This document shows, piece after piece, positions 36,830 to 45,901 of a stretch of 64,000 nucleotides of DNA. The notes under the pieces are model-generated. The model did not search any database and had not been told where the DNA came from. It was given only the letters and a program-made list of their open reading frames with translations. The stretch is from Pseudomonas sp. sp1636 (lineage in GTDB: Bacteria; Pseudomonadota; Gammaproteobacteria; Pseudomonadales; Pseudomonadaceae). The stretch is taken from positions 1 to 64,000 of the forward strand of contig NZ_JARRAB010000021.1 in NCBI RefSeq assembly GCF_030376615.1, given 5' to 3'. The translations under genes were made by a program, and so were the position numbers. Positions within the stretch are counted from its first letter, which is position 1, and each line of letters starts with the position of its first letter.

Positions 36830-38004
36830 GGCAGGGGGTATCCTTGGAGGCCGTATTGTGCGCTGTTCCAGAACGCCAGCAGACGCTGGCCGTGGCGCAA
36901 CAGGCGGGGGTGGTCGGAGGCGCCGCTGCTCTGCGCCAGCGTTACGCGGCGAAAACTGCGGCCGTTGTCGTCGGAGATTTCCGCCAGCAATTGGGTCTGT
37001 TCGCCGTCGAATTCCTTCCACAGCAGCACCACCCGCGGGCCCAGGCTGGCGACGCTGGCATGGGCGGCGCGCGGCCCGCCGACGGCCCGCTGGCCTTGTA
37101 CGCCCTGCGGGGCGAGCCGGCCGTAGAACACCGGGCCGTCCTCGCCATGGGGGCTGAACCAGACCGCGTGGCGCTGGCCTGCGCCATCCACCGCCAACGC
37201 CGGGCCGTGGTGCGGGCAGGCATCTATGCGCCAGGCATCGAAGGTGGCGCGTTGCAGCGGCTCGGCCGCGCCTTGGCGGGGCAGGCGCAACAGGGCATGG
37301 TCGCGCTCGCTGTTGGCGAACACCTGGCGCCACATCAGCAGCAGACTGCCGTCGTTATCCTCGGTGAGGGCCAGGCGGCAGCACTGGCAGGAATGGTCGG
37401 CCAGTTTGTATTCGGCGGCAAAATTGCGCCCACCGTCATCCGAGTGGGTGGCATAGAGCGTCGAACCGCTGTACTCACGGCCGGCCTGCTCGGCCGCCAA
37501 CTGTTCGCGGCCGTCGATCCAGACCAATTGCAGGCGCCCGTCCGCGCCCAGGTGCATGCGCGGGAAGCTGTGTCCGGTCAGGCTGCGATCCCGGTGCACG
37601 GTGACGGGGGCGCTGAAATCGCGGCCATTGTCGGCGCGGGCGAAGCGCACATCGCCGGTAAAGCGTTGCTCGAAACGCCGCGCCCAGCTGACATAGAGCG
37701 CGCCATCGGCGGCCACGGCCAACTGCGGATGGTTTTCGCCATCGGCGGCAATGGCTTCGGCGTCCCGGTTGACCTGGGCGTGGGCCTGCCAGCTGTTGCC
37801 GTCGTCCTGGCTGCGTTGGATATGGATGCGACCGTGTCTGACCAGGGCGGCGTAGAGTGCGCCGTCCGGGCCCGAGGCCAGGCCAATGGCCAGCTCGCCG
37901 TGCTGGCCGCCATGTTTGTCATGGTCGCCGCCGCCAGCCAGGATCGGCTGAGCGCAACAGCTCAGCAGCAGTATGGCCAGCCAGCGCAGGGGGTGTCGTT
38001 TCAT
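36826..38004 (-). CDS. Sialidase-like beta-propeller protein with CxCC and CPHHG motifs
   Basis: Exported protein of 392 aa (signal LRWLAILLLSCCAQPILA, possibly a lipoprotein through LLSC). Several Asp-box type repeats (SQDDGNSW, ARADNGRDF, SDDGGRNF, SDDNGRSF) indicate a six-bladed sialidase-like propeller. Between blades it carries HSCQCCRLAL and IDACPHHGPAL, paired cysteine/histidine motifs that recur in a non-sialidase branch of the family. The sialidase catalytic residues were not recognised. Gene order TonB receptor, propeller, thioredoxin suggests a metal or cofactor uptake function. The His-rich start DHDKHGGQHG supports metal binding. Confidence 0.8.
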   Translation of the reverse strand: MKRHPLRWLAILLLSCCAQPILAGGGDHDKHGGQHGELAIGLASGPDGALYAALVRHGRIHIQRSQDDGNSWQAHAQVNRDAEAIAADGENHPQLAVAADGALYVSWARRFEQRFTGDVRFARADNGRDFSAPVTVHRDRSLTGHSFPRMHLGADGRLQLVWIDGREQLAAEQAGREYSGSTLYATHSDDGGRNFAAEYKLADHSCQCCRLALTEDNDGSLLLMWRQVFANSERDHALLRLPRQGAAEPLQRATFDAWRIDACPHHGPALAVDGAGQRHAVWFSPHGEDGPVFYGRLAPQGVQGQRAVGGPRAAHASVASLGPRVVLLWKEFDGEQTQLLAEISDDNGRSFRRVTLAQSSGASDHPRLLRHGQRLLAFWNSAQYGLQGYPLP

Positions 38005-38049
38005 TGCAGGGTTCCTGTAGAGGGGGGGCGTTCGCCCCCGGTCGATGGA

Positions 38050-40191
38050 TTACCAGCGCAGTTGCACGCCAACCGTCAGGTTGCGTGGCAGGCCGGCGCT
38101 GTAGGTGGGGCCGCTGTTGTTCAATCCGGAGGTTTCCGCATAGCGCTTGTCCAGCAGGTTGCTGAGGCTGGCGAAGACTTCCGTCTGCTCGTCGAACAGG
38201 TAGTTGCCGCGCAGGTGCAAGAGGTCATGGCCGCCATATTGGCTGGTGTTGGCCGCATCGCGCCAGTAGCTGCCCAGGTGCTGCCATTCCAGCTCGACCC
38301 GGCCGCCGTTGAAGGCCGCCGGGGCGTAGTTGAGGCGGCTGTTGCCGATCACCCGGGGCGCCGCCTCCATCTCCTTGCCGCTGTAGTCGAGGCTGTCGGA
38401 CACCGACCATTTCTCGTAGCTGTGCTTGGCGTAGGACAGGCTGTTGTCCAGGCGCCAGGCGTCGGCCAGTTGCACGCCCAGGCCCAGCTCGATGCCGCGG
38501 TGCAGGGTTTCCCCGGCGTTCACCGCACGGCGCTGGTTGGTCAGCGGATCCTGGAAGCTGAGGATGTCGTCCTTCTTCGTCATGTGGTACAGCGCAACCT
38601 GGTAGTCCAGGCGTCTGCCGTAGCCGCGCAGGCCGATCTCGTAGTTGTCCACCAGCACCGGGTCGAGGTCGAGCAGGGCGTCGGCGGCGGCCTGGGCGCG
38701 TGCCGCGTTGCTCTCCCGCGAGCTGCGGAACACCTGGCTTTCCGACGGCGCGCGGAAGGCGTTGCTGTAGGCGACGAAGGCGCTCAGGGTCGGGGTGAAG
38801 GCATAGGTGGCGCCGAGTTTGGGGCTCAGGTGCCGGTAGCGCACCTTGTTGTCGCCGGCATGGCCGTACCAGCCGTTGCCCGGGAAGGCGCCGGGCACGC
38901 CCTGGCTGGCGCCGGCCTGGCCGCCGTTGAAACGGTTGTGGTAGTCGTACTGCATCTGGTCGTAGCGCAGGCCGGCGGTCAGGCGCAGCCTGTCGCTGGG
39001 CGACAGTTCGCCGTGCAGGTAGGGCGAGATGCTCTGGAAGGTCACCTCGTAGTCGTAGATGGGCACCGGCGCCACGGCCTGGTTCAGTTGATAGTCGGTG
39101 GCACCGTGGGCGTTGCTCGTGCGCGTCAGGGCTAGCGAGTCTTCCTCGCGCGAGCCGGGGCTGTAGTCGTAGTCCAGGCCGACGATCAGGCGCGTGCGCA
39201 GCGGTTCGAAGTCGACGCGGTACTTGCTGAGAAAGCCGAACGAGCGGTTGGCCGTGGTGTAGTCGCTGGGGTCGTAGCTGACCGACCAACTGGGGATGAT
39301 GTCCATGCTGTTGTCGCGAAAATAGGGGGTGAAAGACAGCAGGCTGTTGGCGTCCAATTCATAGTCGAAGGCGCTGGAAAGGCGCAGCGCTTCGACCTGG
39401 CGGGTGGAGAAGGGGATGTTGTTGTGCCGCTGGTCGTGGCGGTACTCGGCCTGATTGAGGCTGCCGACATGGGCCTGGTCGATCTGCGAGTAGGACAGCA
39501 CCGTCTTCACCCGCAGCGCGTCGTTGTGCTGGCGATCCCAGCGCAGCAGGGCACTTTGTCGGTCGTAGCCGGCATGCTCCTGCCAGCCGTCCATGCGGGT
39601 GAGGTTGAGACTGGCGCGAAAGCCATCGCGCTCGTTGGAGTCGCCGGCATCCAGCAGCAGGCGCTTCCAGCCGTAACTGCCGATTTCACTGGAGAGGCCG
39701 AATTCGGCCTGGGGCGGCGGCTCCGGGGTGAGCACGTTGACGATCCCGCCGATGGCATCGGAGCCATAGAGCGCGCTGCCCGGCCCCTTATTGACTTCGA
39801 TGCCGGCGGATTGCGGCACGTTGATCTCGTAGAGCGCGTTGTGGTTGAAGAAGCCGGTGGAGCGGGTGGGAATGCCGTCCTCGAGAAACAGGTACACCGG
39901 CGCGGTGGTCAGGGGCTGGCGAATGGCGGTGGAGTGGCCTTCGCCGGACAGGTTGCTCAGGCGCACGCCGGGCATGCGATTGAGCACCTCGCTGGGATGC
40001 CGCGGGCGCAGTTCGGCAATCTCGTGGCCTTCGCTGCGCACCACGCTGGCGGGGATCTCGCTGAGTTTTTGCGCCTCGCGGGTGGCGGTAATGGTGGTCG
40101 GTTCCAGGTGCAGGGCGTGCGGCTGGCCGTCGGCGGCGTTGGCGCCGCCGACTATGCCGGCCAGCAGGCCGGCCAGGTACTTGCTGTTCAT
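38050..40191 (-). CDS. TonB-dependent outer-membrane receptor
   Basis: Outer-membrane receptor of 713 aa. Signal peptide KYLAGLLAGIVGGANAADG, then a plug domain (about 45-165: TTITATREAQKLSEIPAS, LNRMPGVRLSNLSG, NKGPGSALYGSDAIGGIVNV in part), then a 22-strand barrel ending in the aromatic residue of VGVQLRW. A candidate TonB box is TTITATR. The start at 40191 has GGGGAA upstream and precedes the signal; the frame continues upstream without sense. Substrate unknown; the DUF2946 gene upstream and the propeller/thioredoxin genes downstream hint at copper or another metal complex. Confidence 0.9.
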   Translation of the reverse strand: MNSKYLAGLLAGIVGGANAADGQPHALHLEPTTITATREAQKLSEIPASVVRSEGHEIAELRPRHPSEVLNRMPGVRLSNLSGEGHSTAIRQPLTTAPVYLFLEDGIPTRSTGFFNHNALYEINVPQSAGIEVNKGPGSALYGSDAIGGIVNVLTPEPPPQAEFGLSSEIGSYGWKRLLLDAGDSNERDGFRASLNLTRMDGWQEHAGYDRQSALLRWDRQHNDALRVKTVLSYSQIDQAHVGSLNQAEYRHDQRHNNIPFSTRQVEALRLSSAFDYELDANSLLSFTPYFRDNSMDIIPSWSVSYDPSDYTTANRSFGFLSKYRVDFEPLRTRLIVGLDYDYSPGSREEDSLALTRTSNAHGATDYQLNQAVAPVPIYDYEVTFQSISPYLHGELSPSDRLRLTAGLRYDQMQYDYHNRFNGGQAGASQGVPGAFPGNGWYGHAGDNKVRYRHLSPKLGATYAFTPTLSAFVAYSNAFRAPSESQVFRSSRESNAARAQAAADALLDLDPVLVDNYEIGLRGYGRRLDYQVALYHMTKKDDILSFQDPLTNQRRAVNAGETLHRGIELGLGVQLADAWRLDNSLSYAKHSYEKWSVSDSLDYSGKEMEAAPRVIGNSRLNYAPAAFNGGRVELEWQHLGSYWRDAANTSQYGGHDLLHLRGNYLFDEQTEVFASLSNLLDKRYAETSGLNNSGPTYSAGLPRNLTVGVQLRW

Positions 40192-40266
40192 GGGGTTCCC
40201 CGAAGCGCCCGCTGTCGAGCGGGCACGAATCATGGCTGCCGATGCGGCAATGGCCGTGCCGGCAGT

Positions 40267-40428
40267 TAGTGGCCTGTGTGGCTAGTTCAATTAGTCAATT
40301 TCGGCGCCTGAGGCCCTGATACTGCGTTGCTGCTCCTCGCCATAGCCAGCTATGACTCGTCGCAGCGCCTTGTCTCAGAACCTCAGTCATCCGAACTTGA
40401 GTTAACCAACTAGCCGTACAGGCCACTA
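40267..40428. repeat. MITE-like palindromic element, 162 bp
   Basis: Terminal inverted repeats of 21 bases with 19 matches: TAGTGGCCTGTGTGGCTAGTT at 40267-40287 against the complement of 40408-40428. Inner arms also pair in part (GCTGCGACGAGTCATAGC region). It fills the space between the TonB receptor and DUF2946 genes and encodes nothing. A second element of the same style is at 45902-46049. Confidence 0.7.
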
Positions 40429-40468
40429 GCGTTAGCAGATGCTTATAGTTGCTGTGTGCAGGTGGCTT

Positions 40469-40843
40469 TCAGGCCTGCCGGGGAGGGGCGCGCGAGAGTG
40501 CCGCTGGCCAGCTGCGGCGGTGAGGGAGGAAGGTTGTCCTGGCGCCTGTGACGCCGAGGCGCGGCGCGGCGAACAGCGCCAGGTCGAACGTGTGGCCGGG
40601 CAATTGCGCCTGGCTGCAATGCAGGCTGCACCACAGGCAGGGGTTGCTCGACTGCTGGGAGCCGCTGGTATCCGCCGGTTGCTCCACGGCAACCTGGACG
40701 TAGCCTCGCGCGGTACACATCTGCGCCCAGGTCACGGACGTCCCGGCGCTTTGTCCGGGCATCGGCAGCAACGCGGCAAACACCAGGGCCAGGCTGGTGA
40801 GCCAGAGGGTCAACAGGTGTCGGTGCGGCTGCGGACGCGCCAT
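40469..40843 (-). CDS. DUF2946 family exported protein
   Basis: Protein of 124 aa. N-terminal hydrophobic signal LLTLWLTSLALVFAALLP, then a short periplasmic domain with NPCLWCSLHC, the Cys/His motif typical of DUF2946. These small proteins are often encoded beside copper-related TonB receptors and chaperones in pseudomonads. The annotated frame extends to a GTG at 40873, but the ATG at 40843 sits directly before the signal. It is transcribed in the same direction as the TonB receptor, with the MITE-like element between. Confidence 0.75.
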   Translation of the reverse strand: MARPQPHRHLLTLWLTSLALVFAALLPMPGQSAGTSVTWAQMCTARGYVQVAVEQPADTSGSQQSSNPCLWCSLHCSQAQLPGHTFDLALFAAPRLGVTGARTTFLPHRRSWPAALSRAPPRQA

Positions 40844-41000
40844 GCGAACAGGCCAGGGGAAAGATCCCGGCACTATAGAACAGCGTCGTTCGGCGCGGCA
40901 ATGTGGGGATTTGCCACATGGGCGCTGTAACGGGTTTGTTTCGGCTTCGGTTTCACTGCCGATCGCGGACAGGGCCGGCCCGACCAGAAGGACGCGGTTC

Positions 41001-41040
41001 TGTAGCCCGAATCAACCGCGGAGCGCGGTGCAATCCGGGC
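41001..41040. repeat. REP element, GTAGCCCGGAT family
   Basis: TGTAGCCCGAATC followed by GCAATCCGGGC, a partial member of the family seen at 2244 and 33492, located in the 260-base gap between DUF2946 and glcB. Nothing else was seen in that gap apart from the glcB terminator. Confidence 0.65.
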
Positions 41041-41057
41041 GCGCGATCACTGCGGCA

Positions 41058-41084
41058 TAAAAAAACCGCCCCGAAGGGCGGTTT
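41058..41084 (-). terminator. Rho-independent terminator of glcB
   Basis: On the minus strand, AAACCGCCC / GGGCGGTTT with a four-base loop (stem 41063-41084) followed by a run of seven T (41058-41065 on the plus strand as A). It lies 20 bases past the glcB stop. Confidence 0.9.
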
Positions 41085-41103
41085 CTCGGTGTTGCGGCGG
41101 CGA

Positions 41104-43293
41104 TTACAGGCCGTTCTTGGCCTTGCTCTTTTCCTTGAATTCGCGGCGCCGGCGGTGCAACACCGGCTCGGTGTAGCCGTTGGGTTGCTTGCCCCCCTCG
41201 ACCACCAGTTCCAGGGCGGCCTGGAACGCGATGTTGCCGTCGAAGTCCGGCGCCAGCGGGCGGTACAGCGGGTCGCCGGCGTTCTGCCGATCGACCACCG
41301 GCGCCATGCGCTTGAGGCTGTCGATCACCTGTTCCAGGGTGACCACGCCGTGGCGCAGCCAGTTGGCCATGTGCTGGCTGGAGATGCGCAGGGTGGCGCG
41401 GTCTTCCATCAGGCCGATGTCGTTGATGTCCGGCACCTTGGAGCAGCCGACGCCCTGGTCGATCCAGCGCACCACGTAGCCGAGGATGCCCTGCGAGTTG
41501 TTGTCCAACTCGTTCTGGATTTCCTCGGGCGTCCAGCTGGTCTCGGCGGCCAGCGGGATGCTCAGGATGGCGTCCAGCGATGCCGGCGCACGTTTGGCCA
41601 GTTCGGCCTGACGGGCGAACACGTCGACCTGATGGTAGTGCAGCACGTGCAGGGCGGCGGCGGTCGGGGAAGGAACCCAGGCGGTGTTGGCGCCGGCCAG
41701 CGGGTGGGCGATCTTCTGCTCGAGCATCGCCGCCATCAGGTCGGGCATGGCCCACATGCCCTTGCCGATCTGCGCGCGGCCCTGCAGGCCGCAGGCCAGG
41801 CCGACGTCGACGTTGTTGTCTTCGTAGGCGGCGATCCACTTCTGGCTCTTCATGGCGGCCTTGCGCACCATGGCGCCGGCTTCCATCGAGGTGTGGATCT
41901 CGTCGCCGGTACGGTCGAGGAAGCCGGTGTTGATGAACACCACGCGCTCGGACGCCGCCTTGATGCAGGCCTTGAGGTTGACCGTGGTACGCCGCTCTTC
42001 GTCCATGATGCCGACTTTCAGGGTGTTGCGCGGCAGGCCGAGGACGTCCTCGACGCGGCCGAACAGTTCGCTGGTGAAGGCGACTTCTTCCGGGCCGTGC
42101 ATCTTCGGCTTGACGATGTAGATCGAGCCGGTGCGGGTGTTCTTGCGGCTGGTGTTGCCATTCAGGTTGTGGATGGCGATCAGGCTGGTCAGCAGACCGT
42201 CCATGATGCCTTCCGGAACCTCGAAGCCGTCTTGGTCGACGATGGCGTCGATGGTCATCAGGTGGCCGACATTGCGGATGAACAGCAGGCTGCGCCCGTG
42301 CAGGGTCAGCTCGCCGCCGTCGGCCCGGGTGTAGACCCGATCCGGGTTCATGGTGCGGGTGAAGGTCTGGCCGCCCTTGGTCACGCTCTCGGCCAGGTCG
42401 CCTTTCATCAGGCCCAGCCAGTTGCGGTAGACCACCACCTTGTCGTCGGCATCGACCGCGGCGATCGAGTCTTCGCAGTCCATGATGGTGGTCAGCGCCG
42501 CTTCCATCAGCAGGTCTTTGACCCCGGCCGCATCGGTCTGGCCGACCGGGGTGCTGGCGTCGATCTGGATTTCGAAGTGCAGGCCATGGTGCTTGAGCAG
42601 CACGGCGATCGGCGCCTGGGCGTCGCCCTGGAAACCGGCCAGCTGGCTGTCGTCGAGCAGGCCGCTGTTGCTGCCGCCCTTGAGGCTGACCAGCAGTTTG
42701 CCGGCTTCGATGCGGTAGCCGGTGGCGTCGACGTGGGAGCCGGCGGCCAGCGGTGCGGCCTGGTCGAGGAAGGCGCGGGCGAAGGCGATGACCTGGTCGC
42801 CGCGCACCTTGTTGTAACCCTTGCCCTTCTCGGCGCCGCCGGCCTCGCTGATCGCGTCGGTGCCGTACAGGGCGTCGTACAGCGAACCCCAACGGGCGTT
42901 GGAGGCATTCAGGGCGAAACGCGCGTTCATCACCGGCACTACCAGCTGCGGGCCGGCCAGTTGGGCGATTTCCTCGTCGACGTTGGCGGTGCTGGCCTGG
43001 AAGTCGGCCGGCTGCGGCAGCAGGTAGCCGATTTCCTCGAGGAAGGCTTTGTAAGCCATTGCGTCGTGGGCCTGACCGGCGCGGGCCTGGTGCCAGCCGT
43101 CGACCTGCGCCTGGAGGGCGTTGCGCTTGGCCAGCAGGGCACGGTTTTTCGGCGCCAGCTCGTTGATTACGGCTTCGGCGCCGGCCCAGAACTTGTCGGC
43201 AGCGATGCCGGTACCGGGGATGGCTTCGTTGTTCACGAAGTCGAACAGCACTTTGGCGACCTGCAGGCCACCGACTTGAACGCGTTCAGTCAT
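41104..43293 (-). CDS. glcB: Malate synthase G
   Basis: Enzyme of 729 aa that condenses glyoxylate with acetyl-CoA to malate. Family sequences include MNARFALNASNARWGSLYDA, the central TIMDCEDSIAAVDADDK and GSIYIVKPKMHGPEEVAF region, and NTGFLDRTGDEIHTSMEAG, typical of the monomeric G isoform. The C terminus ends LHRRRREFKEKSKAKNGL. Start MTERVQVGGLQVAKVLFDF at 43293 has GAGG upstream; an earlier in-frame codon (43305) adds four residues. It supports growth on acetate, glycolate and fatty acids, fitting the symporter and acyl-CoA dehydrogenase genes nearby. Confidence 0.96.
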   Translation of the reverse strand: MTERVQVGGLQVAKVLFDFVNNEAIPGTGIAADKFWAGAEAVINELAPKNRALLAKRNALQAQVDGWHQARAGQAHDAMAYKAFLEEIGYLLPQPADFQASTANVDEEIAQLAGPQLVVPVMNARFALNASNARWGSLYDALYGTDAISEAGGAEKGKGYNKVRGDQVIAFARAFLDQAAPLAAGSHVDATGYRIEAGKLLVSLKGGSNSGLLDDSQLAGFQGDAQAPIAVLLKHHGLHFEIQIDASTPVGQTDAAGVKDLLMEAALTTIMDCEDSIAAVDADDKVVVYRNWLGLMKGDLAESVTKGGQTFTRTMNPDRVYTRADGGELTLHGRSLLFIRNVGHLMTIDAIVDQDGFEVPEGIMDGLLTSLIAIHNLNGNTSRKNTRTGSIYIVKPKMHGPEEVAFTSELFGRVEDVLGLPRNTLKVGIMDEERRTTVNLKACIKAASERVVFINTGFLDRTGDEIHTSMEAGAMVRKAAMKSQKWIAAYEDNNVDVGLACGLQGRAQIGKGMWAMPDLMAAMLEQKIAHPLAGANTAWVPSPTAAALHVLHYHQVDVFARQAELAKRAPASLDAILSIPLAAETSWTPEEIQNELDNNSQGILGYVVRWIDQGVGCSKVPDINDIGLMEDRATLRISSQHMANWLRHGVVTLEQVIDSLKRMAPVVDRQNAGDPLYRPLAPDFDGNIAFQAALELVVEGGKQPNGYTEPVLHRRRREFKEKSKAKNGL

Positions 43294-43649
43294 CACTTGC
43301 CTCACTCTGCTCAGCTCTACTCAATAGCCGCTTCGGATCTGGGGTTTAAGTCTTGTAGTCCGAGGCGCGGCATACTACATCAAGATTCTTGGAAAATCAG
43401 TGGGTGCGCGTCGTTGTGCGACCAAGAGGCGCTCTGCAGTCATGTCGAGGCTGTTGTGTTCTCAAAAATTGCAATAATTGTTTCATAAAAGTCTTAAAAC
43501 GGTACACGTTAATTATGCCGGCTTTCCGGCAGGGGCTCGGCGGACGGCCTATACTGCGGCACCTGTATTGACGATTCGGCTCAACACCTTGCCTGCTGCG
43601 ACCGCCTGCGCGGAGGTTGTACCCTGTGAGTGACAGGAGGAGTTGCACG
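43294..43649. other. Divergent intergenic region glcB / GNAT
   Basis: Region of 356 bases with a moderately AT-rich centre (about 43450-43520). A -10-like TATACT at 43550-43555 may serve the GNAT gene. No gene or clear operator was identified. Confidence 0.5.
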
Positions 43650-44111
43650 ATGCATATACACGCGGCCGGCGCGGCCGATCTCGACGAGCTGATCCGCTTG
43701 TTTGCCGGCTACCTGCAGTTCTATCGGGAGGACAAGCCGCCGGCGGCGATTCGCGTGTTTCTTGCGCAGCGCCTCAGCCGCGGCGACTCGGTGCTGTTCC
43801 TGGCGCGTGATCCGCAGGGTAGGGCGCTTGGCTTCGTCCAGCTCTACCCGTTTCAGGCTTCGCTGGCGTTGGCGCCGGCCTGGTTGTTGAGCGACCTCTA
43901 CGTGGTCGAGGCCGCCAGGCGCCAGGGGGTTGGCGCAGCGCTGATGAACGCCGCCCGAACCCATGCCGAGAACAGCGGCGCCTGCGGTTTGCAGTTGCAG
44001 ACGGCGAAGAGCAATCTGGCTGGGCAGGCGCTGTACGAGCGGCTCGGCTATGTGCGCGACGAGCTGTTCCACACCTACTGGCTGGATCTGCCGCGGCCCG
44101 GCGGCGACTGA
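43650..44111 (+). CDS. GNAT-family N-acetyltransferase
   Basis: Protein of 153 aa. Motif A for acetyl-CoA is LYVVEAARRQGVGAALMNAA, followed by LQLQTAKSNLAGQALYERLGY (motif B, quoted in part). N terminus HIHAAGAADLDELIRLFAGY fits the start at 43650 with AGGAGG upstream. Gene order glcB, GNAT, GcvR-like, RarD matches P. aeruginosa. Substrate unknown. Confidence 0.85.
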   Translation: MHIHAAGAADLDELIRLFAGYLQFYREDKPPAAIRVFLAQRLSRGDSVLFLARDPQGRALGFVQLYPFQASLALAPAWLLSDLYVVEAARRQGVGAALMNAARTHAENSGACGLQLQTAKSNLAGQALYERLGYVRDELFHTYWLDLPRPGGD

Positions 44112-44178
44112 ACGCGGCGCCGCGGCCGTTCGCCCCGGCACCATTACCTAACTGCGGAACAACCACGAGAGGCTTGCC

Positions 44179-44697
44179 ATGGATCATCTGGTACTAACGG
44201 TCATCGCCAAGGATCAACCCGGGTTGGTCGAACGCATCGCCCTGTGTGTCGCCGACCACGGCGGCAATTGGCTGGAGAGTCGCATGTCGCGGATGGCCGG
44301 GCAATTCGCCGGTATTCTGCACGTCGCCGTGCCGGCCGCGCAGCGCGCCGAGCTGGTCGGTGCCTTGCAGGCGCTGGCTGCCCAGGGCATCCGCGTGCTC
44401 TGCGACGACAGCGGCAGCGAACCGGTCGGCAGCTGGACGTCGATCCTCCTCGAACTGGTCGGCAACGATCGCCCCGGCATCGTCCGCGACATCACCCGAC
44501 TGCTCGCCGAGCAGGGGGTCAACCTGGAAAGCCTGAATACCGAGGTGATGCCGGCGCCGATGAGCGGCGAGTCGCTGTTCCATGCCGAGGCATTGCTCGC
44601 GGTGCCCCAGGGGCTGGCGTTGGAAACCCTGCAAGGCCAGCTGGAAACCCTCGCCGATGAGCTGATGGTGGAGCTCAATTTGCGCGCCGAGAGCTGA
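44179..44697 (+). CDS. Glycine cleavage regulator GcvR-like, double ACT domain protein
   Basis: Protein of 172 aa composed of two ACT domains: residues 1-80 (LVLTVIAKDQPGLVERIA) and 90-170 (LLELVGNDRPGIVRDITRLL). In E. coli GcvR binds glycine and antagonises GcvA; homologs in Pseudomonas may regulate glycine or other amino-acid pathways. The central VNLESLNTEVMPAPMSGESLF matches this family. It follows the GNAT gene after 67 bases with the same orientation. Confidence 0.82.
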   Translation: MDHLVLTVIAKDQPGLVERIALCVADHGGNWLESRMSRMAGQFAGILHVAVPAAQRAELVGALQALAAQGIRVLCDDSGSEPVGSWTSILLELVGNDRPGIVRDITRLLAEQGVNLESLNTEVMPAPMSGESLFHAEALLAVPQGLALETLQGQLETLADELMVELNLRAES

Positions 44698-44744
44698 TCG
44701 CGACCAGGGCGCCAGGGGATATCCACGGCTTGGGTGGGTATCGC

Positions 44745-44865
44745 TGTGGATAACCTGGGGAGCCTCGGATCCTGCGCTAGTGTCCCGCGGCTTTCCCTGG
44801 GTTGATTAAATAAACAGCAATTTCAATTACTTGTGCACAAAGGTCGGGGATGCTTCTGTGGATAA
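44745..44865. promoter_or_regulatory. Two perfect DnaA boxes around an AT-rich block
   Basis: TGTGGATAA (reverse of the consensus TTATCCACA) at 44745-44753 and 44857-44865 in the same direction, with an AT-rich stretch at 44800-44832 and a TTGTGCACAA palindrome at 44831-44840. A weaker ATATCCACG is near 44719. This fills most of a 276-base gap with no gene. Confidence 0.5.
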
Positions 44866-44973
44866 GGTTGGGATGACTGGCTGCGAGCCTGTGCCGGCGC
44901 GGGCTGCACGAGATTGATCGTTTATTGTGCAGCGCGCGAGGCTCGGCGTTCCCGCCGCGCCTGCCGGGCGACC

Positions 44974-45861
44974 TCAACCCCGGCGGCGCAGGGTCAACCA
45001 GGCATCCAGGCTATAGAGCGCCAGGCCGGTCCAGATGCAGATAAAGGCCAGCAGCTTGCTGGGGTCGAAACGCTCGCCGAACACCGCTACCGCCAGGATC
45101 AGCACCAGGGTCGGCGCGATGTACTGCAGGAAACCCAGGGCGGTGTAGGGCAGGTGGCGCGCGGCGGCGTTGAAGCACACCAGCGGGATCAGGGTGATAG
45201 GGCCGGCGGCGATCAGCCAGAGTGCCTCGGGGGTTTCCCAGAACGCCGGCTGACTGCTCATGGCGCCGGGGTTGAACAGCAGCCAGCCGAGGGCCAGCGG
45301 CAGCAACAGCCAGGTTTCCACCACCAGGCCGGGCAGCGCGGCGACCGGCGCCTGCTTGCGGATCAGCCCATAGAAACCGAAGGTCAGCGCCAGTACCAGC
45401 GACACCCAGGGAATGCTGCCGACCTGCCACAGCTGCTGCGCCACGCCCAGGGCGGCCAGGCCCACGGCCAGCCATTGCAGGCGGCGCAGGCGTTCGCCGA
45501 GCAGGAGCAAACCGAGCAGCACATTGACCAGCGGGTTGATGTAGTAGCCCAGCGCGGCTTCGAGCATGCGCTCGTTGTTCACCGCCCAGACATACACCAG
45601 CCAGTTGCTGGCGATCAGCAGGCCGCTGACGCTCAGAACGGCAAGGCGTTTGGGGTTGTCGCGCAACTCACGCAACCAGCCTGGGTGTTTCCATAGCAGC
45701 AGCAGCGCGGCGCCGAAGACGGCCGACCAGAGCGCGCGGTGGACGATGATCTCCAGCGCGGGGACATCCTGGATGGCTTTGAAATAGAGCGGAAACAGAC
45801 CCCAGATGATGTAGGCGGTCAGGCCGAGAATGTACCCGCGGCGCGGGTTGGCGGTGGCCAT
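44974..45861 (-). CDS. rarD: RarD/EamA-family transporter
   Basis: Inner-membrane protein of 295 aa with ten hydrophobic segments, beginning YILGLTAYIIWGLFPLYFK, the RarD hallmark, followed by IVHRALWSAVFGAALLL and NWLVYVWAVNNERMLEAAL. Family members are drug/metabolite-type carriers of unknown substrate. Start at 45861 has AAGGAT upstream and is preferred to a start 24 bases earlier. Confidence 0.88.
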   Translation of the reverse strand: MATANPRRGYILGLTAYIIWGLFPLYFKAIQDVPALEIIVHRALWSAVFGAALLLLWKHPGWLRELRDNPKRLAVLSVSGLLIASNWLVYVWAVNNERMLEAALGYYINPLVNVLLGLLLLGERLRRLQWLAVGLAALGVAQQLWQVGSIPWVSLVLALTFGFYGLIRKQAPVAALPGLVVETWLLLPLALGWLLFNPGAMSSQPAFWETPEALWLIAAGPITLIPLVCFNAAARHLPYTALGFLQYIAPTLVLILAVAVFGERFDPSKLLAFICIWTGLALYSLDAWLTLRRRG

Positions 45862-45901
45862 GCAAAATCCTTGTCCAGGCGGCAATTAAAGAGCGGGGAT
45901 T

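Noticed and set aside
40903..43488. 861-codon plus-strand open frame
   Set aside because: It mirrors malate synthase G on the other strand and has no recognisable motif.
44745..44865. Chromosomal replication origin
   Set aside because: Only two perfect DnaA boxes, and none of the usual oriC neighbours (dnaA, dnaN, rpmH) are present; kept as a DnaA-box cluster only.
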